From the NCBI GenBank assembly GCA_020438185.1, contig JAGQVC010000076.1:1-7296 (forward strand): 7,296 nt of DNA. Reading direction: 5' to 3'. The notes beneath the pieces are model-generated. The model worked only from the letters and a program-made list of their open reading frames with translations. It was not told where the DNA came from and made no database searches. Source of the stretch: Bacteroidota bacterium. Its GTDB lineage: Bacteria > Bacteroidota > Bacteroidia > M30B66. Below, piece by piece: positions 7,101 to 7,296 of the stretch; the stretch's first letter is position 1; every line of letters begins with the position of its first letter. Position numbers and translations under genes: made by a program.

Positions 7101-7228
7101 AATTAATTTCCGAAGGAAATTTGCAAGCTAACTCTCTTTTTGTTGGAGATTTCGAAGGCGGAATTTACCACCTGCTAATTTCTGGAAATTCCGGTCAGAC
7201 ACATTTAAGGTTTGTTCTGATTAAATGA
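4130..7228 (+). CDS. Secreted subtilisin-like (S8) serine protease with T9SS sorting domain
   Basis: This 1032-residue endopeptidase should be exported by Sec, then carried across the outer membrane by the type IX system and attached or released. Signal peptide: residues 1-20, ending VHAQ. Prodomain: about 25-115, closing with IEYVEPVP, probably an intramolecular chaperone and inhibitor. S8 domain: about 138-412, with catalytic Asp162 (VVDDAVQITHPDL), His198 (HGTHVAG), oxyanion Asn288 (AASGNDD) and nucleophile Ser350 (SGTSMASP). The Asp motif is D-D-A rather than the subtilisin D-T/S-G. After it come a CARDB-like beta-sandwich (about 415-525), a MAM/jelly-roll-like domain (about 530-712; ETFESG, DFDHAY, LYLDNINI), a PKD domain (about 718-800; FSWNFNGG, YQVSLTV), two Ig-like modules (about 803-878 and 880-945), and the sorting domain (961-1032; ISIYPNPSRDYIYI, GGIYHLLI, final FVLIK). 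All catalytic residues are present, so it is probably active, with substrate unknown. The start at 4130 gives an intact signal peptide. Its stop overlaps the next gene. Confidence 0.95.
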   Translation: MRFIAFLSLFFAFSFNVHAQRIDSGYFDGQLYIKLKDEIKLPLFDKSGLIQNADFLKEFENKYGVEKIRASFFFSKNPQLRNTLRIYFSEADEIQSFIKDLSSLPQIEYVEPVPLHRTTLTPNDLGGNSTNGTGQWSLWKINAQAAWDITVGNSAVVVAVVDDAVQITHPDLQNVCLPGRDVSDQDNDPNPPDNTFDHGTHVAGIIGAQTNNGTGVASIGFGVSILPVKSTNQAEFITDGYEGLVWAIENGADVVNMSWGGSGFSQTGQNIMDIGYNQNVVLVAASGNDDVSDLFYPAAFDHVITVASTSSSDAKSGFSNYGAWIDISAPGSSIRSTVPTSSYDFKSGTSMASPLVAGLCGLMLSANSLLTPDEILDCLQQSADNIDANNPNYIGQLGAGRINAEAAVACANVSALAFDASVFSIVSPVASTCETSVIPEIIIRNNGQNLINSVQVNISLDGIQVGTFTWNGNLNSQQSIQISLPAFNATIGDHILEICSSQLNGNVQDVFISNNCKSVNFSVIPPNGGILPFSETFESGSFATNGWTVVNPDNQDGWELVSTGGNTPGAVSASIPFYVYSNVGQRDGLITPAFDFTAYENIQMDFDHAYRRYEQGYTDSLIVSVSTDCGITFPHRIYLGGENGTGSFATQSISTQYFTPAVADDWCGGSIGSACVSLDLNQFSGMSGVRIKFEGYNNFGNNLYLDNINITGDLLGLPPVASFAASGSTTICAGEFVLFQNTSTNEPGNFSWNFNGGSPASSQDENPEITYNIPGIYQVSLTVQNQFGSDTEQISNYIIVNEIPPLNVSVQPPAVCLGQSAEITASGATNYSWSPQSILSSASGSVVQATPDETSTLTLSGTNANGCTNSFQFVIQVYDIPQIPEAIQTGVNELTAPDAFAYQWYFEGNPIEGGTFQTYSPSQSGNYSVEVFNQNGCSSISEEINFDDNVLDLSAISSDPISIYPNPSRDYIYISNLGVKNQYRLFSSDGKLISEGNLQANSLFVGDFEGGIYHLLISGNSGQTHLRFVLIK

Positions 7229-7296
7229 TCAGTTCACCGACTTCAAAATCACCCAGACTAATTGCTATTGGTGACGTTCATGGTTGTGCCCTCACT
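7225..7296 (+). CDS. Calcineurin-like metallophosphoesterase, N-terminal fragment
   Basis: An ATG at 7225 overlaps the protease stop as ATGA and opens a frame that runs 24 codons to the window edge without a stop. Residues 11-20, RLIAIGDVHG, carry the first metal-binding motif GD-x-HG of the calcineurin-like phosphoesterase fold, in which Asp and His bind the dinuclear metal centre. The hydrophobic strand directly before GDVHG and its position close to the N-terminus are typical of PP1/PP2A-like bacterial Ser/Thr phosphatases and of symmetrical Ap4A hydrolases; the fragment is too short to choose. There is no signal peptide, so the product is probably cytoplasmic. The 4-nt overlap suggests co-transcription and translational coupling with the protease gene. 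The remainder lies outside the window. The start is well supported by the motif and the overlap, though a later start cannot be excluded. Confidence 0.75.
   Translation, partial: MISSPTSKSPRLIAIGDVHGCALT

Noticed and set aside
1..7296. Mobile element, phage defence system or CRISPR array
   Set aside because: No transposase, integrase, terminal inverted repeats, repeat-spacer arrangement or known defence domain was seen on either strand.

Overview
The window looks like ordinary chromosome from a member of the Bacteroidota. Four things support this: a large secreted protease that ends in a type A C-terminal sorting domain of the type IX secretion system (T9SS); a topoisomerase IV B subunit with the N-terminal sequence typical of that phylum; signal peptides ending in Ala-Gln; and Bacteroidota-style TAnnTTTG promoter boxes together with no clear Shine-Dalgarno sequences. 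The DNA is AT-leaning, most strongly between genes. No rRNA, tRNA, CRISPR array, insertion sequence or phage gene was seen.

Left part, minus strand (1-1683): two genes read leftward with a 22-nt gap and probably form an operon. The first (1171-1683) encodes a 170-residue exported protein that is little more than one fibronectin-III-like module, of the kind that usually precedes the sorting domain in T9SS cargo. The second (1148 to beyond base 1) encodes an Arg-rich, membrane-anchored or exported protein with a DUF2341 domain followed by a LamG domain; its C-terminus lies outside the window. A 336-bp AT-rich non-coding stretch (1684-2019) separates this pair from the next gene.

Centre, minus strand (2020-3891): a complete parE, the ATPase/TOPRIM subunit of topoisomerase IV, with its catalytic motifs intact. 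No parC follows it. A 238-bp divergent intergenic region (3892-4129) carries a perfect TATTTTTG box facing each way and an 8-bp inverted repeat next to the rightward promoter.

Right part, plus strand (4130-7296): a complete 1032-residue subtilisin-like (S8) serine protease with signal peptide, prodomain, catalytic domain, CARDB-like, MAM/jelly-roll-like, PKD and two Ig-like modules, and a T9SS sorting domain. Its stop codon overlaps by ATGA the start of a calcineurin-like metallophosphoesterase, of which only the first 24 codons are present.

The genes do not form an obvious single pathway. parE is housekeeping; the flanking genes belong to the cell-surface and secreted repertoire of a T9SS-bearing bacterium. 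I found no convincing undescribed system. The points most worth a second look are the stand-alone FnIII-like protein paired with the Arg-rich DUF2341-LamG protein, the Asp-Asp-Ala form of the protease's catalytic Asp motif, and the protease-phosphatase overlap.
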